Positions 1-6,075 of a DNA stretch of 9,138 nt are shown in pieces. The notes beneath the pieces were generated by a model, which saw only the letters and a program-made list of their open reading frames with translations, had not been told where the DNA came from and did not search any database. Position numbers and translations under genes: made by a program. The stretch spans positions 1 through 9,138 of the forward strand of contig CATZEP010000048.1 of the NCBI GenBank assembly GCA_958418185.1, given 5' to 3'. The DNA comes from an uncultured Collinsella sp. Its GTDB lineage: Bacteria; Actinomycetota; Coriobacteriia; Coriobacteriales; Coriobacteriaceae. Every line of letters starts with the position of its first letter. Positions within the stretch are counted from its first letter, which is position 1.

Positions 1-64
1 AACATAGACGTGGTTAACTTTTATCGCGTCGATGTTGAGTACGAACTGACGTTAGGAGCCACTC

Positions 65-307
65 ATGTCTTGCGGACCGCAGATGCCGGCTATGCCGCTT
101 TCGATGGTAAAAGCGGGCGAAACCGTGCGCGTGTCTCGTGTAAAGGGCAATGAGGACATGAAACACCACCTCAAGGACCTCGGTTTTGTCGAGGGCAACG
201 AAATCCACGTGGTGAGCTCGAGTGGCGCCAATATCATCGTCACGGTGCTGGGCGCACGCTTTGGCATCGATTCCAAAGTTGCCATGCACATCATGACCGT
301 CGGTTAG
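65..307 (+). CDS. feoA: FeoA-family ferrous iron transport protein (first of two)
   Basis: This is an 80-residue SH3-like FeoA protein. FeoA is a small cytosolic partner of the FeoB iron permease and is thought to modulate it. The core runs from about residue 11 to 80: PLSMVKAGETVRV, then a short helix ending in HLKDLGFVEGNEI, then paired strands ending in MHIMTVG. The N-terminal stretch MSCGPQMPAM resembles the variant of FeoA that comes first in many Clostridia and Actinobacteria with two FeoA genes. The ATG at 65 is chosen because TTAGGAG lies six bases upstream; later in-frame ATGs lack such a site. The second FeoA gene follows after 40 bases, so the two are probably one transcript. The promoter probably lies before or at the window edge. 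Confidence 0.93.
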   Translation: MSCGPQMPAMPLSMVKAGETVRVSRVKGNEDMKHHLKDLGFVEGNEIHVVSSSGANIIVTVLGARFGIDSKVAMHIMTVG

Positions 308-347
308 TCGACGGTATTTCTGTACGCACTGAAAGGGGGACAAGTAA

Positions 348-569
348 ATGAAGACGTTGGGTGACGTTAAGGTGGGCGAGAGCTCCACCATCGTCAAGCT
401 TCACGGTGAGGGTGCGCTTCGCCGCCACCTTATGGACCTGGGGCTCATCAAGGGCACTTCGTTCAAGGTCGTGAAGGTTGCACCGCTCGGTGATCCGGTC
501 GAGATCAACGTGCGCGGCTACGAGCTTTCCATCCGCAAGGAGGAGGCGGCCGTCGTCGAGGTCCAGTAA
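348..569 (+). CDS. feoA: FeoA-family ferrous iron transport protein (second of two)
   Basis: This is a 73-residue FeoA protein close to the textbook form. The sequence RRHLMDLGLIKGT is followed by VVKVAPLGDPVEINVRGYEL and ends in IRKEEAAVVEV; the APLGDP and VRGYELSIRK stretches are FeoA hallmarks. It is expected to bind or regulate FeoB at the inner face of the membrane. The start at 348 has the strong site AAAGGGGGA upstream. It differs clearly from the preceding FeoA, so the pair is an old split with separate roles, not a recent duplication. The 123-base gap to feoB holds regulatory structure, so feoB may be read both from this operon and from its own promoter. Confidence 0.96.
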   Translation: MKTLGDVKVGESSTIVKLHGEGALRRHLMDLGLIKGTSFKVVKVAPLGDPVEINVRGYELSIRKEEAAVVEVQ

Positions 570-585
570 GGGCCCGAGGCGTATA

Positions 586-599
586 TTTCTGCAGATAAA
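586..599 (+). repeat. TTTCYGCAGATAAA motif, copy 1
   Basis: TTTCTGCAGATAAA sits just before the inverted repeat upstream of feoB. A copy matching at 13 of 14 bases is at 3101-3114, in the gap after feoB. Both follow a gene end in the same orientation. No known motif is recognised. Confidence 0.45.
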
Positions 600-617
600 G
601 TTAGGTTTTTCTAACTT
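598..617. promoter_or_regulatory. Inverted repeat upstream of feoB, iron-box-like operator candidate
   Basis: Arms AAGTTAG and CTAACTT pair perfectly over seven bases around the centre GTTTTT. The bases GTTAG and CTAAC also occur in the DtxR/IdeR iron-box consensus, where the halves are one base apart instead of six, so the match is partial. It overlaps the -35 of a candidate feoB promoter, as expected for an iron-dependent repressor site. It lacks the trailing T-run of a terminator. Confidence 0.45.
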
Positions 618-643
618 GATGCTGCAACTTTGAAGCACATTAT
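616..643 (+). promoter_or_regulatory. Candidate feoB promoter
   Basis: TTGATG at 616-621 and CATTAT at 638-643 are 16 bases apart. Each matches four of six bases of the sigma-70 hexamers. The -35 overlaps the inverted repeat at 598-617. The call is weak on sequence alone but is supported by the position. Confidence 0.3.
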
Positions 644-646
644 CCA

Positions 647-672
647 GCCTGCGCGGAGAAAGCAGCGCAGGC
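647..672 (+). promoter_or_regulatory. 8-bp hairpin in the feoB leader
   Basis: GCCTGCGC at 647-654 and GCGCAGGC at 665-672 pair perfectly around a 10-base loop that contains GGAG. The hairpin ends 20 bases before the feoB start and 5 bases before its ribosome binding site (AAGGAAGAAGGA, 678-689). There is no T-run, so termination is unlikely. It may affect mRNA stability or translation of feoB. Confidence 0.45.
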
Positions 673-692
673 ACACAAGGAAGAAGGATTGA

Positions 693-3020
693 ATGGCGGA
701 TTCTCAGATCCATGTCGCGTTGGCGGGTAACCCCAACTGCGGCAAGACCACGCTTTTCAACCTGATCACCGGCGCCAACGGCTACGTTGGCAACTGGCCC
801 GGCGTCACGGTTGAGAAAAAGGAGGCCAAGCTCCTAAGCGACAAGAACGTTACCATCACGGACCTCCCTGGCATCTACTCGCTTTCCCCCTACAGCCCCG
901 AGGAGCAATGCTCGCGCGATTACCTCATGAGCGGCGAGCCCGATGTGGTCGTCCAGGTTGTCGATGCCACCAACCTCGAGCGCAACCTGTACCTGGCGCT
1001 TCAGGTTATCGAGACCGGCCTGCCCGTAGTCGTCGCCCTCAACATGGCCGACTTGGTCGAGAAGAACGGCGACAAGATCGACACGGACAAGCTCTCCAAG
1101 AAGCTCGGCTGCCCGGTCATGATGATCTCGGCCCTTAAGAACAAAGGCATTAAGGAGCTGTTCGAGCAGGTCAAGAAGTCCGCTGCTTCCAAGGGCCAGG
1201 TGCCGGAGCACAAGTTCGATTCTTCCATCGAGGACGTTCTGGACCACATCGAGAACAACCTGCCGGCGAGCGTTCCCGCCAACAAGCGTCGCTACTACGC
1301 TGTCAAGCTGTTTGAGCGTGATGCGGACGCCTGCAAGCTCATCAACCTCACCAAGGAGAAGGCCGCTCGCGTGGAGCAGCTGGTCGCCCAGTGCGAGCAG
1401 GACTGCGACGACGACGCCGAGTCCATCATCACCGGCGAACGCTATGGCGTGATTGCCCACATCATCGATGAGTGCCTCACCAAGGCTCCGGCCAAGATGA
1501 GCACCTCCGAGAAGATTGACCGCGTGGTTACCAACCGTATCCTGGGCCTGCCGATCTTTGTGGTCATCATGTTCTGCGTGTACTACATTGCCGTTTCCAC
1601 TCTGGGCGGCACGGTGACCGACTTCACCAACGACCAGCTCTTCGGTACCGACGGTTGGTATGTGCTCGGCCAGGGCCGCGACGCCTACGATGAGGCTGTC
1701 GAGGCCGCGGGTGACGACGCCGACTCGGTCGACCCGGCGCAGTACGGCCCCTATGTCCCGGGTATCACCACCATGGTGCACGATGCCCTCGTGGCGGGTG
1801 GCACCGAGGACGGTGGCCTGGTTGATTCGCTGGTCTGCGACGGTATCGTTGGCGGCCTGGGCGCCATCTTCGGCTTCGTTCCGCAGATGTTCCTGCTGTT
1901 CGTCATGCTGTCCTTCTTGGAGGACTGCGGCTACATGGCCCGCGTCGCCTTCATCATGGACCGCGTGTTCCGCCGCTTTGGTCTGTCCGGTAAGTCGTTC
2001 ATCCCCATGCTCGTGTCCTCAGGCTGCGGCGTCCCCGGCGTCATGGCCACCAAGACCATCGAGAACGAGAAGGACCGCCGCATGACGGTCATGACCACCA
2101 CGTTCATCCCCTGCGGCGCCAAGCTGCCGATCATCGCCCTGCTCATGGGCTCCATCATTGGCGATTCTTCCACCACGGCCGCATGGATCAGCCCGCTCTT
2201 TTACTTCCTGGGCGTCTTTGCCGTCATCGCCTCGGGCCTCATGCTCAAGAAGACCAAGCTCTTCGCCGGCCGCCCGACGCCGTTTGTTATGGAGCTTCCT
2301 GCCTACCACTTCCCGGCGATCCGCTCTTGGGCGCTGCACGTGTGGGAGCGCTGCTGGGCCTTTATCAAGAAGGCCGGCACGGTCATCTTTGCCTCCACTG
2401 TCGTGGTTTGGTTCCTGTCCAACTTTGGTAGCTACAACGGCTCCTTTGGCTTCCTGCCTGCGATGGAGGGCATCCCCGAGGAGTTCATGGACTACTCCGT
2501 GCTTGCCATGCTTGGCAACCTGGTCGCTTGGATCTTCGCCCCGCTCGGCTTTAGCACCTGGCAGGCCACCGCGCTGACCGTCTCTGGCCTCGTCGCTAAG
2601 GAGAACGTCGTCGCCACCGCCGGTTCGCTGCTGTCCGTTGCCGATGCCGGCGAGACCGATCCGAGCCTGTGGACCGCGTTCGCCGCTATGTTCCCGACCA
2701 TGGGCGCTTGCGTTGCCTTTGGTGCCTTCAACCTGCTGTGCGCTCCGTGCTTTGCCGCCATTGGCACCATCCGCAACCAGATGGACTCCGGCAAGTGGAC
2801 CGCTATTGCCATCGGCTACGAGTGCGCTTTCGCTTGGGTCATCGGCCTGTTCATCAACCAGTTCTATAACCTGCTTGTCCTTGGGCAGTTTGGTATCTGG
2901 ACGGTTGTGGCCATCGTGCTGCTGGTTGCGATGCTCTTCCAGATCTTCCGTCCCATGCCCAAGCACGCTTGGACCGACGAGGACGAGACCAACACCGCTT
3001 CTGCTGCAGCTTCCGCTTAA
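693..3020 (+). CDS. feoB: FeoB ferrous iron transport GTPase/permease
   Basis: This is a 775-residue FeoB, which imports Fe(II) across the cytoplasmic membrane. The N-terminal G domain has G1 GNPNCGKT (12-19), G3 DLPG (57-60), G4 NMAD (117-120) and G5 SALK (146-149). A helical spacer reaches about residue 280, and membrane helices start near 284 (ILGLPIFVVIMF). The two gate regions are present: the first has SSGCGVPGVMATKT (Cys445) and PCGAKLP (Cys474), and the second has SGLVAKENVVATAG, followed by NLLCAPCFAAIGTIRNQM. A long acidic, probably external stretch lies between the first and second membrane helices (residues about 308-385). The ATG at 693 follows AAGGAAGAAGGA. The two upstream FeoA genes and the downstream Cys-rich protein support the call. 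Confidence 0.98.
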   Translation: MADSQIHVALAGNPNCGKTTLFNLITGANGYVGNWPGVTVEKKEAKLLSDKNVTITDLPGIYSLSPYSPEEQCSRDYLMSGEPDVVVQVVDATNLERNLYLALQVIETGLPVVVALNMADLVEKNGDKIDTDKLSKKLGCPVMMISALKNKGIKELFEQVKKSAASKGQVPEHKFDSSIEDVLDHIENNLPASVPANKRRYYAVKLFERDADACKLINLTKEKAARVEQLVAQCEQDCDDDAESIITGERYGVIAHIIDECLTKAPAKMSTSEKIDRVVTNRILGLPIFVVIMFCVYYIAVSTLGGTVTDFTNDQLFGTDGWYVLGQGRDAYDEAVEAAGDDADSVDPAQYGPYVPGITTMVHDALVAGGTEDGGLVDSLVCDGIVGGLGAIFGFVPQMFLLFVMLSFLEDCGYMARVAFIMDRVFRRFGLSGKSFIPMLVSSGCGVPGVMATKTIENEKDRRMTVMTTTFIPCGAKLPIIALLMGSIIGDSSTTAAWISPLFYFLGVFAVIASGLMLKKTKLFAGRPTPFVMELPAYHFPAIRSWALHVWERCWAFIKKAGTVIFASTVVVWFLSNFGSYNGSFGFLPAMEGIPEEFMDYSVLAMLGNLVAWIFAPLGFSTWQATALTVSGLVAKENVVATAGSLLSVADAGETDPSLWTAFAAMFPTMGACVAFGAFNLLCAPCFAAIGTIRNQMDSGKWTAIAIGYECAFAWVIGLFINQFYNLLVLGQFGIWTVVAIVLLVAMLFQIFRPMPKHAWTDEDETNTASAAASA

Positions 3021-3049
3021 GTCCGAATAAGGATTAACCCCTTTCCACG

Positions 3050-3082
3050 AGCCCGGGCGTCCCAGCGACACTCGGGCTTTTT
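3050..3082 (+). terminator. Rho-independent terminator after feoB
   Basis: AGCCCG at 3050-3055 pairs with CGGGCT at 3073-3078, followed by a run of five T (3078-3082). It lies 30 bases after the feoB stop and should end the feo transcript. Confidence 0.75.
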
Positions 3083-3100
3083 GGTGGGGGAGATGTGGCG

Positions 3101-3114
3101 TTTCCGCAGATAAA
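3101..3114 (+). repeat. TTTCYGCAGATAAA motif, copy 2
   Basis: TTTCCGCAGATAAA matches the copy at 586-599 at 13 of 14 bases. It sits just after the feoB terminator and upstream of the small membrane protein gene, followed by the palindrome TGATCA at 3117-3122. Confidence 0.4.
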
Positions 3115-3171
3115 ACTGATCAAAATAAGCCCGTCCCTTTTTGGCAGGTGGAGAATGGGGTAAAGTAAGTG

Positions 3172-3181
3172 GTGGTTAACT
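3172..3181. promoter_or_regulatory. GTGGTTAACT motif shared with the feoA upstream region
   Basis: The 10-mer GTGGTTAACT, containing the palindrome GTTAAC, occurs here just before the ribosome binding site of the Cys-rich protein and again at 10-19, upstream of the first feoA. Its TAACT end resembles the half-site of the inverted repeat before feoB. It may be a shared regulatory site or chance. Confidence 0.25.
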
Positions 3182-3195
3182 AGAGGAGGCTTGCT

Positions 3196-3396
3196 ATGGC
3201 ACCTATCGATATTGTTGTACTGGCTGTTATCGGTATTGCGTTTGTCGCGGTATGCGTGCGCATCTACCGCAAGGGCACCTGTGCCGACTGCGCTCAGGGT
3301 GGCGTTTGCACGGGGCATTGCTCCAACAAAAAGACCTGCGCCGCACTTAAGGGCGTAGACAAAATCGCCGAAGACTTGGGCCGCGGTATTCATTAG
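3196..3396 (+). CDS. FeoB-associated Cys-rich membrane protein
   Basis: This 66-residue protein has one N-terminal membrane helix (about residues 4-23, IDIVVLAVIGIAFVAVCV) followed by a basic RIYRKG and a Cys-rich segment with five cysteines, CADCAQGGVCTGHC, plus a further Cys in NKKTC. This is the layout of the small FeoB-associated Cys-rich family (Pfam PF12669) found next to feoB. A role in handling Fe(II) at the FeoB pore is often supposed but is not shown. The start follows AGAGGAGG at six bases, a strong site. A terminator separates it from feoB, so it probably has its own promoter in 3083-3180; TAAAGT at 3161-3166 is a possible -10, without a good -35. Confidence 0.85.
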   Translation: MAPIDIVVLAVIGIAFVAVCVRIYRKGTCADCAQGGVCTGHCSNKKTCAALKGVDKIAEDLGRGIH

Positions 3397-3417
3397 CCGA
3401 CCGGCGTTTGGGCATGT

Positions 3418-3469
3418 TTGACTACGGATACGGCAGTTGCTGATACGATAGGTACGTTAGCAACTGCCG
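3418..3469 (+). promoter_or_regulatory. Candidate promoter/operator of the oxidoreductase: perfect 11-bp inverted repeat
   Basis: CGGCAGTTGCT at 3431-3441 and AGCAACTGCCG at 3459-3469 are perfect inverted arms with a 17-base centre. TTGACT at 3418-3423 just upstream is a good -35. TACGAT at 3444-3449, inside the centre, is a possible -10, but the 20-base spacing is poor. The arms are followed by CGAGCGG and no T-run, so an operator or leader hairpin is more likely than a terminator. Confidence 0.5.
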
Positions 3470-3498
3470 CCGAGCGGCTCAAACGAAAGGAAGCCTGT

Positions 3499-5448
3499 AT
3501 GGAGTCCTCTGCCTACCCGATGCTCTTTAGCCCGATCAAGGTCGGTACAACCGAGGTCAAGAACCGCGTCTTTATGCCGCCGGTGTCCACCAACCTGGCC
3601 GATCACGGCTATGTGACCGATGACTTGGTCGATCATTACCGTGCCCGCGCCAAGGGCGGCGTGGGCCTGATCATCACCGAAGTCGTGACGGTCGAGCCCA
3701 CCTATACCTACCTGCCGGGTGACATGTGCTGCTACGACGACACGTTTATCCCCGGCTGGGAAAAGCTCGCCGCGGCCGTCCACGAGTACGGCTGCAAGAT
3801 CATGCCGCAGCTCTTCCACCCCGCCTACATGGCTTTTAACATTCCGGGCACGCCTCGCCTGATCGCTCCGTCCTTTGTGGGCCCGTCTTACGCCCGCGAG
3901 GCACCGCGTCCTATCACGGTCGACGAGATTCACGAGCTCACGCATCAGTTTGGCGACGCTGCCGTGCGTATGCAGAAGGCTGGCGTCGATGGCGTTGAAG
4001 TCCATGCGGCACACGCCCACGGCATGCTCGGCGGCTTTTTGACTCCGCTCTACAACAAGCGTACCGACGAGTATGGTGGCTCGCTCGACGCCCGTATGCG
4101 CTTCTTGCTCGAGGTCATTGCCGAGATTCGCGAGCGCTGCGGCAAGGACTTTATCATCGACGTCCGCATCTCGGGCGATGAGTACACCGATGGCGGCCTG
4201 ACCCCCAACGACATGATTTATGTCTCGCGTCGTCTGGAGAAGGCCGGCGTCGACATGATTCATGTGTCGGGCGGCACCACCATCAAGCGCGGCTCTGCGA
4301 TTCCCGCCGCCGGCACGCAGCAGGCCTCGCACGCCGCTTGCTCGCGTGAGATTAAGAAGCACGTGAACATTCCCGTCGCCACCGTTGGCCGCATTAACGA
4401 GGCATGGATTGCCGAGGAGCTGATCGAGGACGGCGCTGCCGACATCTGCATGATGGGCCGCGCCAATCTGTGCGATGCCGAGTTCTGCAATAAGGCCGCT
4501 GCCGGCAACGCCGACGACATCCGTCCCTGCATTGGCTGCCTGCGCTGCCTGAACGGCATTATGTTCGGCAAGCGCATCTCCTGCACCGTCAACCCCGATG
4601 TTGAGCGCGACGAGGCCGGTTACGAGCCTGCCGCCGAGGCCAAGAACGTACTGGTTGTGGGCGCTGGTCCTGCGGGCATGGAGGCGGCGTTCATTGCCGC
4701 CAAGCGCGGCCACAACGTGGTGCTCGTGGATAAGCAGGACGAACCGGGCGGCGAGATGCGCATCGCGGCCGTTCCGCCGGCCAAGCAGGAACTCACCCGC
4801 GTGATCAAGTACCAGTATCGCCGTCTTGCTGAGGCGGGCGTGAAGTGCGTCTTTGGTACCGAGCTTTCGGCCGAGGACATTCAGCGTGACTACGCCGGCT
4901 ACGAGGTCGTCCTAGCTTATGGCGCCGAGCCCATCGCTCCGGCCTTTATGCAGGGCTTTAAGCAGGTTATGACGGCTGACGACCTGCTGGGCGGCAAGGC
5001 CTTCCCGGGCAAGAAGATCGTCATCGTGGGCGGCGGCACCGTCGGCTGCGAGACGGCCGATTACCTGGCCCCGTTGGTCAACGACCTGTCGCCGGCCAAC
5101 CGCGATGTCACTGTTATCGAGATGACCAAGACGCTCGCCGCCAACGAGGGCGGCGCCGGACGCGCGGTGCTCATCACGCGCATGCTCTCCAAGGGTGTCC
5201 ACGTGCTGACCGAGGCCAAGGTGACCGAGATTACCGAGGACACTATCAGCTACGAAAAGGACGGCGAGGTCCACACCATCACCGGTGCCGATACGCTGGT
5301 GCTTGCCATGGGCTATCGTCCCAATACCAAGCTGGCCGACGACCTGGCTGCAGCCGGTGTTGCCACCCACGTGCTGGGCGATGCCAACAAGTGCGGCAAC
5401 ATCCGCGACGCCATCGGCGATGGCTACAAGGTTGCCTGCGAGCTCTAG
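3499..5448 (+). CDS. NADH:flavin oxidoreductase / enoate-reductase-like enzyme
   Basis: This 649-residue enzyme belongs to the 2,4-dienoyl-CoA reductase/enoate reductase/trimethylamine dehydrogenase type. The order is an FMN-binding old yellow enzyme barrel (about 1-340), a 4Fe-4S site with Cys344, 347, 350 and 362, an FAD site GAGPAG (388-393), and an NAD(P) site GGGTVGCE (511-518). Such enzymes pass electrons from NAD(P)H through FAD and the cluster to FMN, which reduces an activated C=C bond; the substrate cannot be told here. The barrel motif HAAHAHGMLGGFL (from His169) lacks the Tyr of the usual HAxHxGYL, and the cluster spacing CX2CX2CX11C differs from FadH (CX2CX3CX11C). The ATG at 3499 is chosen because AAAGGA lies just upstream and the family begins here; the in-frame TTG at 3418 lies in promoter-like DNA. 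It is probably monocistronic. Confidence 0.9.
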   Translation: MESSAYPMLFSPIKVGTTEVKNRVFMPPVSTNLADHGYVTDDLVDHYRARAKGGVGLIITEVVTVEPTYTYLPGDMCCYDDTFIPGWEKLAAAVHEYGCKIMPQLFHPAYMAFNIPGTPRLIAPSFVGPSYAREAPRPITVDEIHELTHQFGDAAVRMQKAGVDGVEVHAAHAHGMLGGFLTPLYNKRTDEYGGSLDARMRFLLEVIAEIRERCGKDFIIDVRISGDEYTDGGLTPNDMIYVSRRLEKAGVDMIHVSGGTTIKRGSAIPAAGTQQASHAACSREIKKHVNIPVATVGRINEAWIAEELIEDGAADICMMGRANLCDAEFCNKAAAGNADDIRPCIGCLRCLNGIMFGKRISCTVNPDVERDEAGYEPAAEAKNVLVVGAGPAGMEAAFIAAKRGHNVVLVDKQDEPGGEMRIAAVPPAKQELTRVIKYQYRRLAEAGVKCVFGTELSAEDIQRDYAGYEVVLAYGAEPIAPAFMQGFKQVMTADDLLGGKAFPGKKIVIVGGGTVGCETADYLAPLVNDLSPANRDVTVIEMTKTLAANEGGAGRAVLITRMLSKGVHVLTEAKVTEITEDTISYEKDGEVHTITGADTLVLAMGYRPNTKLADDLAAAGVATHVLGDANKCGNIRDAIGDGYKVACEL

Positions 5449-5465
5449 TCAACCCCTTGTGCGTG

Positions 5466-5521
5466 GGGGACAGGTTGCTTTGTACCAACTTGGTGCATGT
5501 AAACCTGGCCCCATTGCACCA
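5466..5521. repeat. Nested REP-like inverted repeats
   Basis: GGGGACAGGTT at 5466-5476 pairs with AACCTGGCCCC at 5502-5512 (10 of 11). Inside it lies the palindrome ACCAACTTGGT (5484-5494). A competing pair, TGGTGCA (5491-5497) and TGCACCA (5515-5521), overlaps both. The patch starts 17 bases after the oxidoreductase stop. It looks like a REP-type repeat unit; with no T-run, it is not a simple terminator. Confidence 0.6.
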
Positions 5522-5564
5522 TTTGATAAAGCGCAAGCGGCCGCCGCTTTTGCGTTTTATCAAA
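5522..5564. repeat. Long imperfect inverted repeat (about 20-base arms)
   Basis: TTTGATAAAGCGCAAGCGG at 5522-5540 pairs with 5544-5564, which starts CCGCTTTTGCG and ends TTTATCAAA. The loop is three bases, and the pairing has only a small bulge and a mismatch. The centre includes the palindrome GCGGCCGC (5537-5544). It directly abuts the nested repeats upstream. Neither side has a terminator-type T-run, so a transcript-end structure or mobile-element trace is more likely than a factor-independent terminator. Confidence 0.65.
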
Positions 5565-5583
5565 GAAAGATCATGGTCGAGCC

Positions 5584-5863
5584 CTAAAGGCCTTTTGTCT
5601 GTGCGTCTTCCGCAATCATGTTGCGGTTGTAGACCAGGTGCAGATACATCGCGTCGTGCGCTGCGGTGGGGTTGCGCGCCTCGATGGCGTCGGCCACACC
5701 GTGGTGCGTGCGGATGGTCTCCTCGACGAGCTTTTTTGCCCGTTACGTTGATAAAGAGGGGAATGGATGCCTTGAGCACACCCATCAGACGGGTAACGAC
5801 GAGGTTGCAGCCATCCCAGGGCGGCTTCATGGAGTAGCGCCCGTACGCATCGAATTTCTCCTC
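5584..5863 (-). pseudogene. Frameshifted C-terminal remnant of a GntR/FadR-type regulator
   Basis: Read on the minus strand, about 91 residues are recovered as two pieces in different frames. The first piece (from 5863) reads FDAYGRYSMKPPWDG and ends INVTGK. The second, to the stop at 5584, reads LVEETIRTHHGVADAIEARN, followed by PTAAHDAMYLHLVYN. The second piece fits the last two helices of the FCD ligand domain of FadR-type GntR regulators (H-x3-AI...A...M..HL). The frames meet at a run of six A on the coding strand (T6 at 5732-5737); removing one A joins them. A stop (5864-5866) lies just upstream, and the DNA-binding half and most of the FCD domain are missing. It is not a copy of the intact GntR at 7934. 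It may once have regulated the convergent oxidoreductase gene. Confidence 0.7.
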
Positions 5864-5880
5864 TCATAGATGTGCGGCAC

Positions 5881-5917
5881 AAAGAGCCCCGAGTTCATAC
5901 GAGCTCGGGGCTCTTTT
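5881..5917 (+). terminator. Strong 13-bp stem-loop terminator
   Basis: AAAGAGCCCCGAG at 5881-5893 pairs perfectly with CTCGGGGCTCTTT at 5904-5916, with a 10-base loop and a trailing TTTT. The stem also works on the minus strand, with only a short T tail. No intact plus-strand gene lies just upstream, since the oxidoreductase ends 430 bases before, so it may be left from a lost gene or close the longer transcript. Confidence 0.85.
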
Positions 5918-5943
5918 CGTTTGGATTGCAGACGTATTGACAG

Positions 5944-6067
5944 ACGAAAACAGTCTGTGTCCGGTATTGAGCCATACGAAAGCGAAATTATGCGTCTTAA
6001 TTCCGTACGCAAATAAAGACGAAAACCATTTGCGTCTTGGATAAATCAGTACGCAAACAGTTTTCGT
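5944..6067. promoter_or_regulatory. Operator array ACGMAAA-N3-TTTKCGT
   Basis: Copies of ACGMAAA occur in both orientations: plus at 5944, 6007, 6019 and 6051, minus at 6029-6035 and 6061-6067, with partial copies at 5976, 5989-5995 and 6091. They form 17-bp palindromes with a 3-base centre: ACGAAAA-CCA-TTTGCGT (6019-6035) and ACGCAAA-CAG-TTTTCGT (6051-6067), exactly 32 bp apart, about three helical turns. A degenerate one starts at 5944, also with centre CAG. The 6019 unit extends to 10-base arms (AAGACGAAAA and TTTGCGTCTT, 9 of 10). The last unit ends two bases before the -10 of the downstream regulator gene, so repression of its own promoter is likely. Confidence 0.75.
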
Positions 6068-6069
6068 CT

Positions 6070-6075
6070 TATAAT
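6070..6075 (+). promoter_or_regulatory. Perfect -10 hexamer (TATAAT) of the regulator gene
   Basis: TATAAT lies 37 bases before the chosen start at 6113. No good -35 is seen at 16-18 bases; that position is occupied by the operator unit at 6051-6067. The transcript would begin near 6082, leaving a leader of about 30 bases. Confidence 0.6.

Noticed and set aside
598..617. Terminator between the second feoA and feoB
   Set aside because: The T bases are in the loop and no T-run follows the stem, so an operator is more likely.
834..1781. 315-residue minus-strand open frame opposite feoB
   Set aside because: Its composition follows the antisense of the FeoB G domain and spacer, and no start signal or domain is visible.
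2019..3071. 350-residue minus-strand open frame opposite feoB
   Set aside because: It mirrors the GC-rich codons of feoB, has low-complexity G/R/D/H-rich translation and no recognisable domain or ribosome binding site.
3418..3498. 27-residue N-terminal extension of the oxidoreductase from a TTG start
   Set aside because: The stretch encodes the inverted repeat and a -35-like hexamer, while the ATG at 3499 has a good ribosome binding site and begins where the family begins.
3457..4713. 418-residue minus-strand open frame opposite the oxidoreductase
   Set aside because: It is an antisense shadow of a strongly recognised enzyme, with no family features of its own.
5285..5837. Plus- and minus-strand open frames across 5279-5882
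   Set aside because: They pass through the oxidoreductase end, inverted repeats and the GntR remnant in unrelated frames; only the FCD fragment gives a family signal.
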